A DNA stretch of 40,543 nucleotides from Saprospiraceae bacterium (GCA_029263015.1 JAJCYI010000111.1:1-40543); one strand, 5' to 3'; counted from the first letter of the stretch, positions 31,825 through 40,543 are shown. Notes: a model not told the origin generated them from the sequence alone. A program made the numbers and translations.

Positions 31825-32931
31825 ATGCGAAAAATAATCACCTCTATTTTGGGATTGCTCATTGTTTTTGGAGCAGTCATATTGGCAAAAAAACTGGCCG
31901 CTTCCAAAAACCAACCAAAACCGGTTGAGCAAAAAATTATAACTCCGGTTTTTACCGAATCGGTCAAGAATTCAAGTACTCCCATCACCCTCACCACCAG
32001 CGGCAATCTTTCTGCTAAGGACAAGGTTGAACTTTTCTCGGAAGTGCAGGGCATTTTTGAAAAAAGTACCCACGATTTCAAGCCGGGGAGCTATTACTCA
32101 AAAGGGCAGGTTTTGCTGCGCATAAATAGCGATGAGCACCGCGCCAATCTCCGAGCACAGAAAAGCAGTCTGTACAACCAACTCGTCATGTTCATGCCAG
32201 ATCTGCGCCTCGATTACCCCGATGCCTTTCCGAAATGGCAAACGTATATCCGAAGTTTTGATGAGAGCAAACCCTTGTGGCCCTTGCCGGAAACGAGCTC
32301 CGAAAAAGAAAAACTATTCATAGCAGGAAAGAATGTTTACACCACCTATTATAACATCATCAACGTGGAGGAGCGGCTGCGGAAATATACTGTTTCCGCC
32401 CCTTTTTCTGGTGTGTTGACAGAAGCATTGGTCAACCCCGGTGCATTGGTGCGCAATGGTCAAAAGCTTGGTGAATTTATCAGTACCAGTATTTATGAAA
32501 TGGAAGTAAACGTCAATATTGATTATATGGATTTGCTGAAAATTGGAAAATCAGTCAAGCTCCACAACCTTGACCGCAACAACAATTGGAGCGGAAAAGT
32601 GATACGTGTGAATGGCCGGGTTGATCAAGCTTCTCAGACCATCAAAGCCTATATCCAAGTATCGGGCAAAAACCTGAAGGATGGCATGTACCTCGAAGCC
32701 GACATCGTGGCAAAGGAGGAACAAAACACTTATGAAATAAACCGCAAACTTTTGTTCGATGAGCACAAGGTTTTCATTGTGACCGATACCATATTGGATG
32801 TGGCGGAGATCGTGCCGATCTATTTTAAAGAAAAAACAGTAGTCGTAAAAGGCCTAGCCGATGGCACACAACTTTTATCCAAACCTGTACCCGGAGCATA
32901 TAAAGGGATGCGGGTAGCCATTTTTGAATAA
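31825..32931 (+). CDS. RND efflux periplasmic adaptor (membrane fusion protein)
   Basis: 368 residues with an N-terminal membrane anchor/signal (MRKIITSILGLLIVFGAVILA). Lipoyl-like halves occur near ASGNLS-like and VELFSEVQGIFEKSTHDFKPGSYYSKGQVLLRIN (N-terminal) and YTVSAPFSGVLTEALVNPGALVRNGQKLGEF (C-terminal), followed by the beta-barrel region IYEMEVNVNIDYMDLLKIG. It links the inner-membrane pump to the outer-membrane TolC channel. The helical hairpin between the two lipoyl halves is short and contains a polar stretch (PDLRLDYPDAFPKWQTYIRSF) unlike AcrA. The permease gene follows after 136 bp, including a hairpin. Confidence 0.92.
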   Translation: MRKIITSILGLLIVFGAVILAKKLAASKNQPKPVEQKIITPVFTESVKNSSTPITLTTSGNLSAKDKVELFSEVQGIFEKSTHDFKPGSYYSKGQVLLRINSDEHRANLRAQKSSLYNQLVMFMPDLRLDYPDAFPKWQTYIRSFDESKPLWPLPETSSEKEKLFIAGKNVYTTYYNIINVEERLRKYTVSAPFSGVLTEALVNPGALVRNGQKLGEFISTSIYEMEVNVNIDYMDLLKIGKSVKLHNLDRNNNWSGKVIRVNGRVDQASQTIKAYIQVSGKNLKDGMYLEADIVAKEEQNTYEINRKLLFDEHKVFIVTDTILDVAEIVPIYFKEKTVVVKGLADGTQLLSKPVPGAYKGMRVAIFE

Positions 32932-32987
32932 GGAACGTGTGTGAAAATAAATTCGTGATTAAGGGTAGTTATTTCGCACACGTTCCT
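32931..32987. terminator. Strong hairpin between adaptor and permease genes
   Basis: AGGAACGTGTGTGAAAATAA (32931-32950) pairs with TTATTTCGCACACGTTCCT (32969-32987) with one mismatch and one bulge. No U-run follows, so it is more likely a stabilising or attenuating structure inside the operon than a full terminator. An independent copy of a repeat is possible. Confidence 0.5.
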
Positions 32988-33067
32988 AAATAGGATTGAC
33001 GGCTTGTTAGGTTTGAGGACGCGATGTTCTTAGTATCCTTCCATCCTTCCATCACTTATCATGTCTG

Positions 33068-36000
33068 ATGAAAAACCTTATTGCTTTTTTTATTAAATAT
33101 CCCGTGGCGGTCAACGTGTTGATGCTTGCCATTGTGCTGTTTGGCATCATGGGGTTGATGAATACTAAATCTTCTTTTTTCCCACTTTCTGAAACGAACA
33201 TCATAACCATTGCCATCAATTATCCTGGAGCATCGCCAGAGGAGATAGAGGAGGGAGTGGTGCTCAAGATTGAGGACAATTTGAGGGGGTTGGTCGGGTT
33301 GGATCGAGTAACATCTACTTCCCGTGAAAATGCTGCTTTCATTGTTGTCGAAGCACTGCGCGACCATGACATTGATGCTTTGTTGGCCGATGTCAAAAAT
33401 TCTGTTGATAGAGTACCATCTTTCCCAGTAGAGATGGAGCCGCCCGTAGTAGCCAAAATGGAAGCGCTCAACGAGGCCATTAGTTTTACTGTAAGCGGGG
33501 AGGATGTTAATTTGAAAACGCTAAAGCAGATCGCACGGGCCATCGAGAGCGACCTCCGCGCCATATCGGGCATTTCACAGGTAGAACTGAAGGGGTTTCC
33601 AGCTGAGGAAATCGAAATTGCGGTCAAAGAAAAAACCCTCCGTGCATATAACCTCACCTTCGAGGAGGTGTCGAAAGCTGTGGCCAATGCCAATATCCTG
33701 ATAACAGGCGGCAACATAAAAACGACAGATGAGGAATATCTCATCCGGGCGAACAACCGCTCATATTATGGCGACGAGCTTGATTTCATTGTAGTCAGGG
33801 CCGATGCTTCTGGGGACATCATCAGGTTGAAAGATGTGGCAACTGTCACGGACACTTGGTCAGAAAGTCCCGACAAATTGTACATGGACGGCCAGCCAGC
33901 TATTCAGTTCACTGTTTCCACGACCAACAGTGAGGACATCATCGCTGCAACTGAACTGACACGAGGGTACATTGAAAAATTCAACCAACGCTATGACAAT
34001 GTTCAAATAAAAATTGCCCGTGACCGAACCATCGCCTTGGAGCAGCGCCTTAGCCTACTTATTGAAAATGGGGGTCTGGGTATCTTTCTGGTGTTGATAC
34101 TGTTGGGGCTATTCCTCAAACCAAGTATTGCATTTTGGGTGGCTATAGGGTTGCCGGTTTCGTTTTTGGGTTTGTTCATTGTGGCACCAAGTTTTATGAC
34201 AATCAATGTCATTTCACTGTTCGGGCTGATACTCGTTATTGGTATCTTGGTGGACGATGGCATTGTGATCGGAGAGAATATTTATTACCACTATGAACGA
34301 GGAAAGAGTCCTATTCAAGCCGCCATTGATGGAACAATGGAGGTGATCCCACCTATTGTTTCGGCGATCTTGACTACGATGGTAGCTTTCTCTACTTTCT
34401 TTTTCCTACCGGGAGTATTAGGTAACTTTTTTGGTCAAATATCAATGGTGCTGATTATCATCTTGGCTATCTCGATGGTGGAAGCATTGCTTATTTTGCC
34501 AGCACACATCGCGCATTCGAGGGCATTGAAGAAAGGCAAGCGTGGCTTTCTCCTCAACCGTTGGGCCGAATCAGGTATGCTTTGGATACGAGATAAATTG
34601 TATGCGCCAAGTTTGCGGTTTTTTCTTGCCAATAAAATATTGGGTTTCTCCATCCCGATTGCGTTGATGGTGTTGACGATGGGGGCTGCGGCAGGCGGTA
34701 TCATAAAAGGGGATTTCTTTCCGCCCGTAGAGAGCGACCAAGTGAATATCAGCCTCACCATGCCCCAAGGTACAAGTGAATCGATCACTGATTCTATCAT
34801 AACCATGATAGAAGAAAAGGCTTGGTTGGCTAATGAAAAGCTATCCAAAGAACTGGGGACAGGAAAAAGTGTCATCATCAATTCCATACGAAGGATCGGC
34901 ACCTCGCAAGGCCAGACTGGAGGACCTCCTCGTCCTCCTGGGTTGTCTGGCGGTAGTACTTCAGCGGCTGTGCTTACCCTCAATTTGCAACCTGAAGAAG
35001 CGCGCGGAACGATCAATGCGTTGCAAGTTTCTGATGCAGTGGCTACAGCGGTGGGAGTTGTTTACGGAGTGGAAACATTGGAATACGGGTCGGGAAACAC
35101 CTTTGGTGGGAAAGCGATTTCAGTCTCCCTCGTAAGCAACAATATCACAGAATTGAAAGCGGCGAAGGAAGAACTGAAAGCCAAGTTGCAGACTATGGCA
35201 CAACTGAAAGATGTCTCTGACAACGATCCTGCTGGGATCAAAGAGGTCAGGTTGAAACTGAAAGATAATGCTTACCTGCTGGGTTTGACGTTAAACGGCG
35301 TGATGTTGCAGGTGAGGAGTGCCTTTTTCGGCCAATCAGTACAACGCTTCCAGCGTGGGCGCGATGAAATCCGCGTCTGGGTGAGGTATGACCGCAAGGA
35401 ACGTACTTCCATCAAAAACTTGGACGATATGTGGATAGTAACCCCTTCGAGAAACCGTGTGCCCCTTTCTGAGATAGCGACTTATGAAATTGTGAGAGGA
35501 GAAGTGGCCATCAATCACTTGGAAGGCAGGCGTGAAATCAAAGTGGATGCATCCTTGAAGGGCGGGGGCAACAGCACCACCGAAATGTTGGCATCTATCC
35601 AAGAAAACATAGTCCCACCAATTTTGGCCAAATACCCCAGCGTGACGGCTCTTTATGAAGGTCAGAACAGGGAGGCTGGGCAAATGGGAGAAGCGATGGG
35701 CAAGGTGCTGCCAGGTATTTTGCTTCTTATGTATGTCATTATTGCATTTACTTTCCGCTCCTATACCCAACCATTGATGCTGTTCGTGCTTATTCCTTTT
35801 AGTTTGATCGGAGTGGCATGGGGGCACTGGATACATGGCATGCCAGTCAATATTTTGTCCATGCTGGGTATTGTTGCATTGATTGGTATTTTGGTCAATG
35901 ACGGACTGGTGCTGATAAAAAAATTCAACAACTTGCTCAAAGAAGGCCTGTCGTTCAATGATGCACTGTTTGAGGCTGGCAAGCAGCGTTTCCGGGCTAT

Positions 36001-36274
36001 ATTCTTGACCTCGATAACGACAGTTGCAGGTTTGGCTCCACTCATTTTTGAACCTGGTTTTTCGGCGCAATTCCTCATCCCGATGGCTATTTCAGTAGCC
36101 TATGGGATTGCCTTCGCCACATTCCTTACCTTATTCTTGCTGCCACTGATGTTGTCGGCCAACAGCAAAATGAAACGTGGTAGCCACTGGCTTCGCACTG
36201 GTGAATGGGTGGATAGCAGGGAACTGGAAAGGGCCGTTCAAGAACAAAAGGAGGGCGAGTTGGAGGAGGTATAA
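33068..36274 (+). CDS. RND efflux transporter permease
   Basis: 1068 residues, 12 membrane helices with two large periplasmic loops, AcrB/MdtB-like size. It starts MKNLIAFFIKYPVAVNVLML as usual for the family. The proton-relay aspartates of helix 4 are D396 and D397 (GILVDDGIVIGEN), and the helix 10 motif is GILVNDGLVLIKKFN. The periplasmic loop has LKGFPAEEIEIAV and IGTSQGQTGGPPRP, where the proline/glycine-rich stretch (about 610-640) replaces the usual docking region. It exports small toxic compounds with H+ as the driving force. The substrate is unknown. Second gene of the operon adaptor-pump-TolC; the TolC gene follows after 28 bp. Confidence 0.96.
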   Translation: MKNLIAFFIKYPVAVNVLMLAIVLFGIMGLMNTKSSFFPLSETNIITIAINYPGASPEEIEEGVVLKIEDNLRGLVGLDRVTSTSRENAAFIVVEALRDHDIDALLADVKNSVDRVPSFPVEMEPPVVAKMEALNEAISFTVSGEDVNLKTLKQIARAIESDLRAISGISQVELKGFPAEEIEIAVKEKTLRAYNLTFEEVSKAVANANILITGGNIKTTDEEYLIRANNRSYYGDELDFIVVRADASGDIIRLKDVATVTDTWSESPDKLYMDGQPAIQFTVSTTNSEDIIAATELTRGYIEKFNQRYDNVQIKIARDRTIALEQRLSLLIENGGLGIFLVLILLGLFLKPSIAFWVAIGLPVSFLGLFIVAPSFMTINVISLFGLILVIGILVDDGIVIGENIYYHYERGKSPIQAAIDGTMEVIPPIVSAILTTMVAFSTFFFLPGVLGNFFGQISMVLIIILAISMVEALLILPAHIAHSRALKKGKRGFLLNRWAESGMLWIRDKLYAPSLRFFLANKILGFSIPIALMVLTMGAAAGGIIKGDFFPPVESDQVNISLTMPQGTSESITDSIITMIEEKAWLANEKLSKELGTGKSVIINSIRRIGTSQGQTGGPPRPPGLSGGSTSAAVLTLNLQPEEARGTINALQVSDAVATAVGVVYGVETLEYGSGNTFGGKAISVSLVSNNITELKAAKEELKAKLQTMAQLKDVSDNDPAGIKEVRLKLKDNAYLLGLTLNGVMLQVRSAFFGQSVQRFQRGRDEIRVWVRYDRKERTSIKNLDDMWIVTPSRNRVPLSEIATYEIVRGEVAINHLEGRREIKVDASLKGGGNSTTEMLASIQENIVPPILAKYPSVTALYEGQNREAGQMGEAMGKVLPGILLLMYVIIAFTFRSYTQPLMLFVLIPFSLIGVAWGHWIHGMPVNILSMLGIVALIGILVNDGLVLIKKFNNLLKEGLSFNDALFEAGKQRFRAIFLTSITTVAGLAPLIFEPGFSAQFLIPMAISVAYGIAFATFLTLFLLPLMLSANSKMKRGSHWLRTGEWVDSRELERAVQEQKEGELEEV

Positions 36275-36302
36275 TTTTCAAAAAACAATAATCTCATTCA
36301 GG

Positions 36303-37631
36303 ATGAATTTTAATAAAATATTTCTTTTTGGTAAAATTTCAATTTTACTATTCGTACTGCCAATTGGGGTGTTCTCCCAAACTATTTTGACGAAAGCGGA
36401 GGCCGTGCAAACAACTTTTGAAAAAAACTACGGTATCAAAGTCGCTCAGAATAATATTAAAGTCGCCGAGAACAATACCGGTATTTACAATACGGGAAAA
36501 CTGCCAGTGGTGAATGGCCAAGCGGGCGGGAGATACGACCTTGGCAGTTCTACCCAAACTTTTAATACTGGTAACGAAATTGCGTTAAACAATGCCACAA
36601 CTCTTGGTGCAAATGCCTCTGTGTCTGCGGATTATACTATATTTGATGAAACCCGCACACTGAATATCGAACGCTTAAATGAGAGCCGAAACCTCGCAGA
36701 TATCGAAATGCGACAGACGATGGAAAATAGCTTGACGGGCTTGTTAGAGGTCTATTATGAAACAGCACGATTAACTCAAAATCTAAACCTTCAAACACAA
36801 ACCATTGATGTTTCAAAAAGGCGATTGGAAAGGGCTTCGTACAGATACAAATATGGCCAAGGAATCCGGCTCGATGTATTGAATGCAGAGGTGGATTTGC
36901 AGCGGGACAGCATCAATATGCTGAATATCCGTCAGCAATTGTCCAACTCAAAACACAACCTTAATTTCATCATGGGGCGTGATGTAAAAATTGGTTTTGA
37001 GGTTGACACAGCAGTGGTTTATACCCAAAGCCTATCTTTAGAAAGACTGGTTGAAGATGCTAAGAACCAGAATGTAAATGTCCTGGTTTTGGACAAGAAC
37101 ATCGGCCTGACCCAATATGACCTCCAGTTGGTTGATGCTGGAAAAATGCCAACCGTTGGGGCCAACGCCTCCTATAACTACAATATTACCGACAATCCGG
37201 ATGAGTCATTTTTCACAAAAACAACCAGTAATGGCCTCTCGCTTGGCCTAACTGTTAACTGGAATATTTTTGATGGAGGCTTCCGCCGCACACGCGCACA
37301 GAATACCCAAGTATTCATTGAGAGCCAACAGATACAGCGCGAGCAATTACTTCAGCAATTGGAAAGGGACGTAGCCAATGCTTGGGGGCTTTACCAAAAT
37401 GCCTTCTTTATTTTGAAAGCAGAAGAAAAGAACCTCGCCAGCAACCGTTTGAATTTTGAACGGACGAATGAAAGGTACAAGGCAGGACAAGTCAGTTCGG
37501 TTGAATTCCGGCAGGCGCAACTAAATTTACTGCGCTCAGAAACGAACTACCACACTGCGAAGTACGATGCAAAATTGAGGGAACTGCAATTACTGCAGTT
37601 GAGTGGTGGGCTTTTGGCAGCAACTTATTAG
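36303..37631 (+). CDS. TolC-family outer-membrane efflux protein
   Basis: 442 residues from ATG 36303 (an upstream frame opening at 36177 overlaps the permease and would hide the signal). Signal peptide ILLFVLPIGVFSQ. The two OEP repeats are visible: TILTKAEAVQTTFEKNYGIKVAQNNIKVAENN with RLERASYRYKYGQGIRLDVLNAEVDLQRD in the first half, and IESQQIQREQLLQQLERDVANAWGLYQNA with NFERTNERYKAGQVSSVEFRQAQLNLLRSETNYHTAKYDA in the second. It forms the outer-membrane channel of the RND pump. Last gene of the operon, followed by a palindromic terminator-like hairpin. Confidence 0.94.
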   Translation: MNFNKIFLFGKISILLFVLPIGVFSQTILTKAEAVQTTFEKNYGIKVAQNNIKVAENNTGIYNTGKLPVVNGQAGGRYDLGSSTQTFNTGNEIALNNATTLGANASVSADYTIFDETRTLNIERLNESRNLADIEMRQTMENSLTGLLEVYYETARLTQNLNLQTQTIDVSKRRLERASYRYKYGQGIRLDVLNAEVDLQRDSINMLNIRQQLSNSKHNLNFIMGRDVKIGFEVDTAVVYTQSLSLERLVEDAKNQNVNVLVLDKNIGLTQYDLQLVDAGKMPTVGANASYNYNITDNPDESFFTKTTSNGLSLGLTVNWNIFDGGFRRTRAQNTQVFIESQQIQREQLLQQLERDVANAWGLYQNAFFILKAEEKNLASNRLNFERTNERYKAGQVSSVEFRQAQLNLLRSETNYHTAKYDAKLRELQLLQLSGGLLAATY

Positions 37632-37656
37632 AGATTGTGTTATTTGTTAACTGATT

Positions 37657-37689
37657 AGACCTGACAGGTTTGCAAAACCTGTCAGGTCT
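37657..37689. terminator. Perfect 15 bp hairpin ending the efflux operon
   Basis: AGACCTGACAGGTTT (37657-37671) and AAACCTGTCAGGTCT (37675-37689) are perfect reverse complements around three bases and are followed by TTTCTTC. The CCTGACAGG palindrome is a very common intergenic element in Bacteroidota. Confidence 0.7.
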
Positions 37690-37733
37690 TTCTTCTGGCA
37701 ACCATCATCAAAGTATTGGTTAAAAGATGCCAC

Positions 37734-37895
37734 TAAGTACCTTGACCCAAATAATCGACACATTTTGAACAGCTCTTTTTCCGATATACTGTGTTAAAAG
37801 ATAATTCCGTAGCTGGGCTATGCAATGATTTTTTGCCTTGTCTATCGAAAAAATAGTTCACTCAAAAATGACGATTATTTAAGTCAAGGTACTTA
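37734..37895 (-). repeat. Dispersed palindromic repeat, copy 2 (complete, 162 bp)
   Basis: Terminal inverted repeats: the left arm begins TAAGTACCTTGAC (37734-37746) and the right arm ends GTCAAGGTACTTA (37883-37895); pairing continues inward through AAATAATCG with few mismatches over about 27 bp. The element is in inverse orientation to copy 1 at 1-140, with shared blocks TTTTTTGCCTTGTCT (37829-37843), CCGTAGCT, CTCTTTTTCCG and CAAATAATCGACAC. It ends five bases before the glycosyltransferase stop (37901), so it could also affect the 3' end of that transcript. No coding capacity. Confidence 0.8.
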
Positions 37896-37900
37896 CCGAA

Positions 37901-38968
37901 TTAGAGACTATCCAAAAACTGGTTGATAACGGTTTTCATTTTTGGTTCGTCAAAATACCAATCCCCCAAACCTCCCGTTGCCAGGGCTGCTGGAATTCCT
38001 TTTTTTAGATTCAGGGCATCTTGGGTTTGGATGTGAAATATACCATTTGCCGAAAGGCGGTTACCCAAATACTCTTGCTCGGTTTGGCCGGGGGTGGGAA
38101 TGAGCAGGGCGGATTTTTGCAGTTTTGCCAAATCCATCAGCGAGCTATAACCTGTCCGGCCAATGAACAGATCACTTGAGAGTAATGCCTCGTTCAGCTC
38201 TTCAGCTCTTAAAAAGGATTTGACTTCAATATTTTTACCGATAAAAAAATGATCCCTTTGTTCTGGCTTTCCCTGAATTATGAGAAAACGGTAAGGAAGT
38301 TTTTTTGCCTGTGCGAGAATCCCTTTTTCGAGCTTGGTACGTTGTGGTTCGGGGCCTGACAAAACAACGATTACATCGTATTTTTTCCCCAAAATTTTAT
38401 TTTCCAATCGTGACAGTGCCCCCAAGTATTTAATACCCTTGATAGAAGTGCCGTGCGACAAACGGCCAGAAAGGCTGGGCTCTCCTGCCACATCGGGGAC
38501 CCAGCATTCATTGAATTTATTGATGAATTGATAGTTAATCCAGCGGCTTGTTTTTTCCAAAAAAGGATGAGGCGCAATCAAGTCTATTTGGTGGGTTATA
38601 AAAACAGAAGGTACTTTTTTACAGAAACAACCCAGTCTGTTATCGGAGATGATTCCGTTTACCTGGTGTTTTTCAATATGCTTTTTGATTACGCGATTTT
38701 CTTGGTAAATGGCCCTTGCCAATTTTGGTGCTTCCAAAGCGACATTGAGCAAGATATTGTTGGAACGGTAGGTGATCCCATAATGGGGAAGCTTCAGGAG
38801 GGTAAGGTCAGGAAATTCCTGCTTGAGGAGGCCAAGCGCCCGGCCATCGGAAGCAAGTAAAATTTTAGCTCCTTGTTTTTGCAGTTCACTGACGATTGGA
38901 ATGCAGCGGGTGGCATGGCCAAGCCCCCAATTGAGTGGGGCAACGAGAATTTTTTTAGTTCGGCGCAA
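37901..38968 (-). CDS. Glycosyltransferase (MurG/GT28-like, two-domain GT-B fold)
   Basis: 355 residues. The N-terminal domain starts with KKILVAPLNWGLGHATRCIPIVSEL (the GLGHATR phrase is a Rossmann nucleotide-sugar acceptor loop). The C-terminal half has DVIVVLSGPEPQR, then FLRAEELNEALLSSDLFIGRTGYSSLMDLAKL and LLIPTPGQTEQEYLGNRL, the GT28_C pattern for binding a UDP-sugar. Donor and acceptor are unknown. A Bacteroidota-specific family of such enzymes is common and poorly characterised. It is transcribed divergently from the short lipoprotein gene. Confidence 0.85.
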   Translation of the reverse strand: MRRTKKILVAPLNWGLGHATRCIPIVSELQKQGAKILLASDGRALGLLKQEFPDLTLLKLPHYGITYRSNNILLNVALEAPKLARAIYQENRVIKKHIEKHQVNGIISDNRLGCFCKKVPSVFITHQIDLIAPHPFLEKTSRWINYQFINKFNECWVPDVAGEPSLSGRLSHGTSIKGIKYLGALSRLENKILGKKYDVIVVLSGPEPQRTKLEKGILAQAKKLPYRFLIIQGKPEQRDHFFIGKNIEVKSFLRAEELNEALLSSDLFIGRTGYSSLMDLAKLQKSALLIPTPGQTEQEYLGNRLSANGIFHIQTQDALNLKKGIPAALATGGLGDWYFDEPKMKTVINQFLDSL

Positions 38969-39006
38969 GGAATTTTATATGTTTGTATTTCATGCAAAGA
39001 AATAAC

Positions 39007-39102
39007 ATGAAAAACTTCCGTTTACTCCGTGTCGCTTTTTTTTTATTGACTATTTCCATTTTCCTGCTTAGTTGCCGGGCAAGTGATTGCGGCTGTCCAT
39101 AA
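39007..39102 (+). CDS. Very small lipoprotein (31 residues)
   Basis: Signal peptide with lipobox LLSC: MKNFRLLRVAFFLLTISIFL then LSC, leaving the mature peptide CRASDCGCP. A promoter -7 box TATGTTTG lies at 38978-38985, 22 bp before the ATG and divergent from the glycosyltransferase. Tiny lipoproteins with one Cys-rich tail of this kind are recurrent in Bacteroidota and usually left unannotated. The mature chain of only nine residues with three cysteines is unusual. The function is unknown. The IS begins 26 bp after its stop. Confidence 0.6.
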   Translation: MKNFRLLRVAFFLLTISIFLLSCRASDCGCP

Positions 39103-39128
39103 AAAACAAATGGGTCTGCAAGTTAAAG

Positions 39129-40543
39129 CAGCAATTCTCGCTATTAGCGAAAAATAAATATGGCCTATTCGAGCAAAGGAAAATCAATTTTGATTTCTCT
39201 TGCGATGAATCGATAAATAACGTTCATTGACAAACAAGGCAATAAATCAAATACTTGACGAGTCTTTTCCCAAAGTTTTTTCTTGGTTTTACAATATTTC
39301 CAAGCCTTTTTGAAATCCAAATCTACCCTTTGGGCGATTTGGTCAGTAAGAAAAGCCAAGAAAGTTAGGAGCATGAAATTAGTCGCCAAATATTTTTTGC
39401 CATGCCCATAAGAATGAGTCAAGTGATATCCCTGATTTTTGAGGGTATTGAAAGTTTCATTTTCAATTTTCCAACGGCTTCGACCAATTGCAACTAATTC
39501 TTTGATTGTATCCTCGGTAATTTCAATATCTGTTATCCAACTACTGTAGAAAAGTCGATTATCTTTTGAATCAACTTCTTCATACTCAAAGAAGTTAACT
39601 TTTATATCTTGGTGTGTACCATTCAAAGGCAAGCAATTATACCATTGGGCAGTGCATTTTTGACCACTACTGCCTACCCATTCTTTTACATAAAGGGCTT
39701 TTTGTGCTTTCAACCTTTTGATTTGCACTAATACATAGCCTTCTTTAATGCCAATTACATAGCGCATATGGGCCAGACCTAAATCTTTGATAAATGGTCC
39801 ATTAGGATATAAAGCATCAAAAACACCTAGCAGTTCATATTTTTGCTTTGGCAGCATTTTGCGTACCGCTGGAATAAGCCGTTTGGCAGCATTGAGTTCA
39901 CAATCATTTTTGGTCTGTCCATCTTGTCGGATAATGGCTTCACAAGCAACTGGAAAAACTTCTTGATTACCAGGACAGGACATAACTGCGGCTAAAGCTT
40001 GATGGTGATAAGTTATTTTTGTTACTTCTCCTTTTTTATTCCGATGGACTTTAGTCAAACAATGCTGGCAAGGCGCTTTACAACTACAATAGTGTTGTGT
40101 GCCATCAAATAATATGCATTGATAGCGGCCCAAAACTTGGTAATCTTTCATTATCCCTTGATTATCAAGCTCTGCTAATGGAATTTTAAAACAGTCCTGT
40201 AATTCACTCGGGCCTACACCATCTATAGCTTCTCGTATCGCCGTATCAGATGGTAGGCTCTCAATTTGGTAGATTCGTTCCAAATTTGCTGCTCGTTCTG
40301 GATAATTTAGCCGATAATGATTCAGCGATGGGTCTTTTAAATGGAACATCGCAAAGGCACACTGCAAGTGGTTTTCCAAAGGAATTTGAGCATTTTTATA
40401 GCGGTGTTCCGACACCGACCCAAATGCTGATTTAATGCTTTGTATTAATTTGTCAACCATAAAACCGTCTCTTTTGACGGCTAAAATAAAATTTTATGCT
40501 TTTAGCTCTCATATTTATTTTTTGCTAATAGCGAGAATTGCTG
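39129..40543 (-). mobile_element. Complete insertion sequence with 33 bp inverted repeats (1415 bp)
   Basis: Left end CAGCAATTCTCGCTATTAGC (39129 onward, 33 bp) is the reverse complement of the right end (40511-40543) with one mismatch. The right inverted repeat ends with the last base of the window, so the target duplication cannot be tested. One transposase gene is inside on the minus strand. The structure shows an intact, probably active element. Confidence 0.93.
39165..40460 (-). CDS. DDE transposase (IS4/ISNCY-like)
   Basis: 431 residues. The first catalytic Asp is in ILFDGTQHY, followed by a zinc-binding-like Cys cluster CSCKAPCQHC; the second in LLGVFDALYPNGPF with the third, Glu, in RSRWKIENETFNTLKNQGYHLTHSYGHGKK (YREK-like signature RW-x-IEN-x-F). 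This pattern with HHQALAAVM and a DGQTKNDCE segment resembles ISNCY elements of the ISDol1 type, though IS4 is also possible. Full length, no disabling change seen. Confidence 0.88.
   Translation of the reverse strand: MVDKLIQSIKSAFGSVSEHRYKNAQIPLENHLQCAFAMFHLKDPSLNHYRLNYPERAANLERIYQIESLPSDTAIREAIDGVGPSELQDCFKIPLAELDNQGIMKDYQVLGRYQCILFDGTQHYCSCKAPCQHCLTKVHRNKKGEVTKITYHHQALAAVMSCPGNQEVFPVACEAIIRQDGQTKNDCELNAAKRLIPAVRKMLPKQKYELLGVFDALYPNGPFIKDLGLAHMRYVIGIKEGYVLVQIKRLKAQKALYVKEWVGSSGQKCTAQWYNCLPLNGTHQDIKVNFFEYEEVDSKDNRLFYSSWITDIEITEDTIKELVAIGRSRWKIENETFNTLKNQGYHLTHSYGHGKKYLATNFMLLTFLAFLTDQIAQRVDLDFKKAWKYCKTKKKLWEKTRQVFDLLPCLSMNVIYRFIAREIKIDFPLLE

Noticed and set aside
33059-36078. Antisense open frames of 100-244 codons within the RND permease gene
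   Set aside because: They lie wholly inside a certain gene and encode Ser/Arg/His-rich sequences without domains.
37734-37895. Group of terminator hairpins instead of a repeat element
   Set aside because: The extended homology with 1-140 over the full length, including the loop, shows a repeat family, although a side role in termination is possible.

Overview
This 40.5 kb window looks like a contig from a Bacteroidota bacterium, probably close to the Saprospiria, though the class is inferred. The evidence is a secreted protein with a type IX secretion (gliding-motility-type) C-terminal domain, DUF2911 and DUF4292 proteins, an S1 protein with long acidic/basic tails, and promoters of the TTG-N19-TAnnTTTG type in front of several genes. 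Both contig ends lie in repeats. The first 140 bases are part of a dispersed palindromic repeat, and the last base is the tip of an insertion-sequence inverted repeat.

Layout. 1-340: repeat copy and a gene remnant. 342-4692: a small outer-membrane-like protein, a class II Fic AMPylase-type enzyme, and a SprB-repeat/T9SS protein. 4858-8580: hemW and a K+-dependent-type membrane pyrophosphatase. 8692-11511: an AT-rich three-gene cassette of a cytosine-5 DNA methyltransferase, a DUF262 protein and a HEPN (Rx4H) protein, probably a restriction-like or abortive defence unit. 11557-17726: FadL-like porin, duplicated DUF2911 protein, two small conserved proteins and ribosomal protein S1. 18133-21040: OmpA-family protein, a large nested palindrome, a CNHC thioredoxin-fold protein and a multi-pass membrane protein. 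21042-24395: hflX, an EnvC-like degenerate M23 protein and a DUF4292 lipoprotein, all on the minus strand. 24579-25227: the C-terminal stub of an MFS transporter followed by a GreA-like C-terminal-domain protein.

25285-28668 is a type II restriction-modification locus. Its 580-residue N6-adenine methyltransferase gene is split by a 994 bp IS5-like element with 24 bp inverted repeats and an AAT duplication. Removing the element and one AAT restores the reading frame exactly. The partner endonuclease frame is still open but has no ATG. 28865-31221 is a GMC flavoprotein with a gluconate-dehydrogenase-subunit-3-like Tat/lipoprotein partner. 31355-37631 is a MarR regulator followed by a complete tripartite RND efflux operon (adaptor, pump, TolC). 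37734-37895 is the second copy of the dispersed repeat. The end holds a glycosyltransferase, a 31-residue lipoprotein and a complete 1.4 kb insertion sequence.

The observations most worth following are the MTase-DUF262-HEPN cassette, the split R-M system with an apparently open endonuclease gene, and the two-copy structured repeat. No tRNA, rRNA or CRISPR array was seen.
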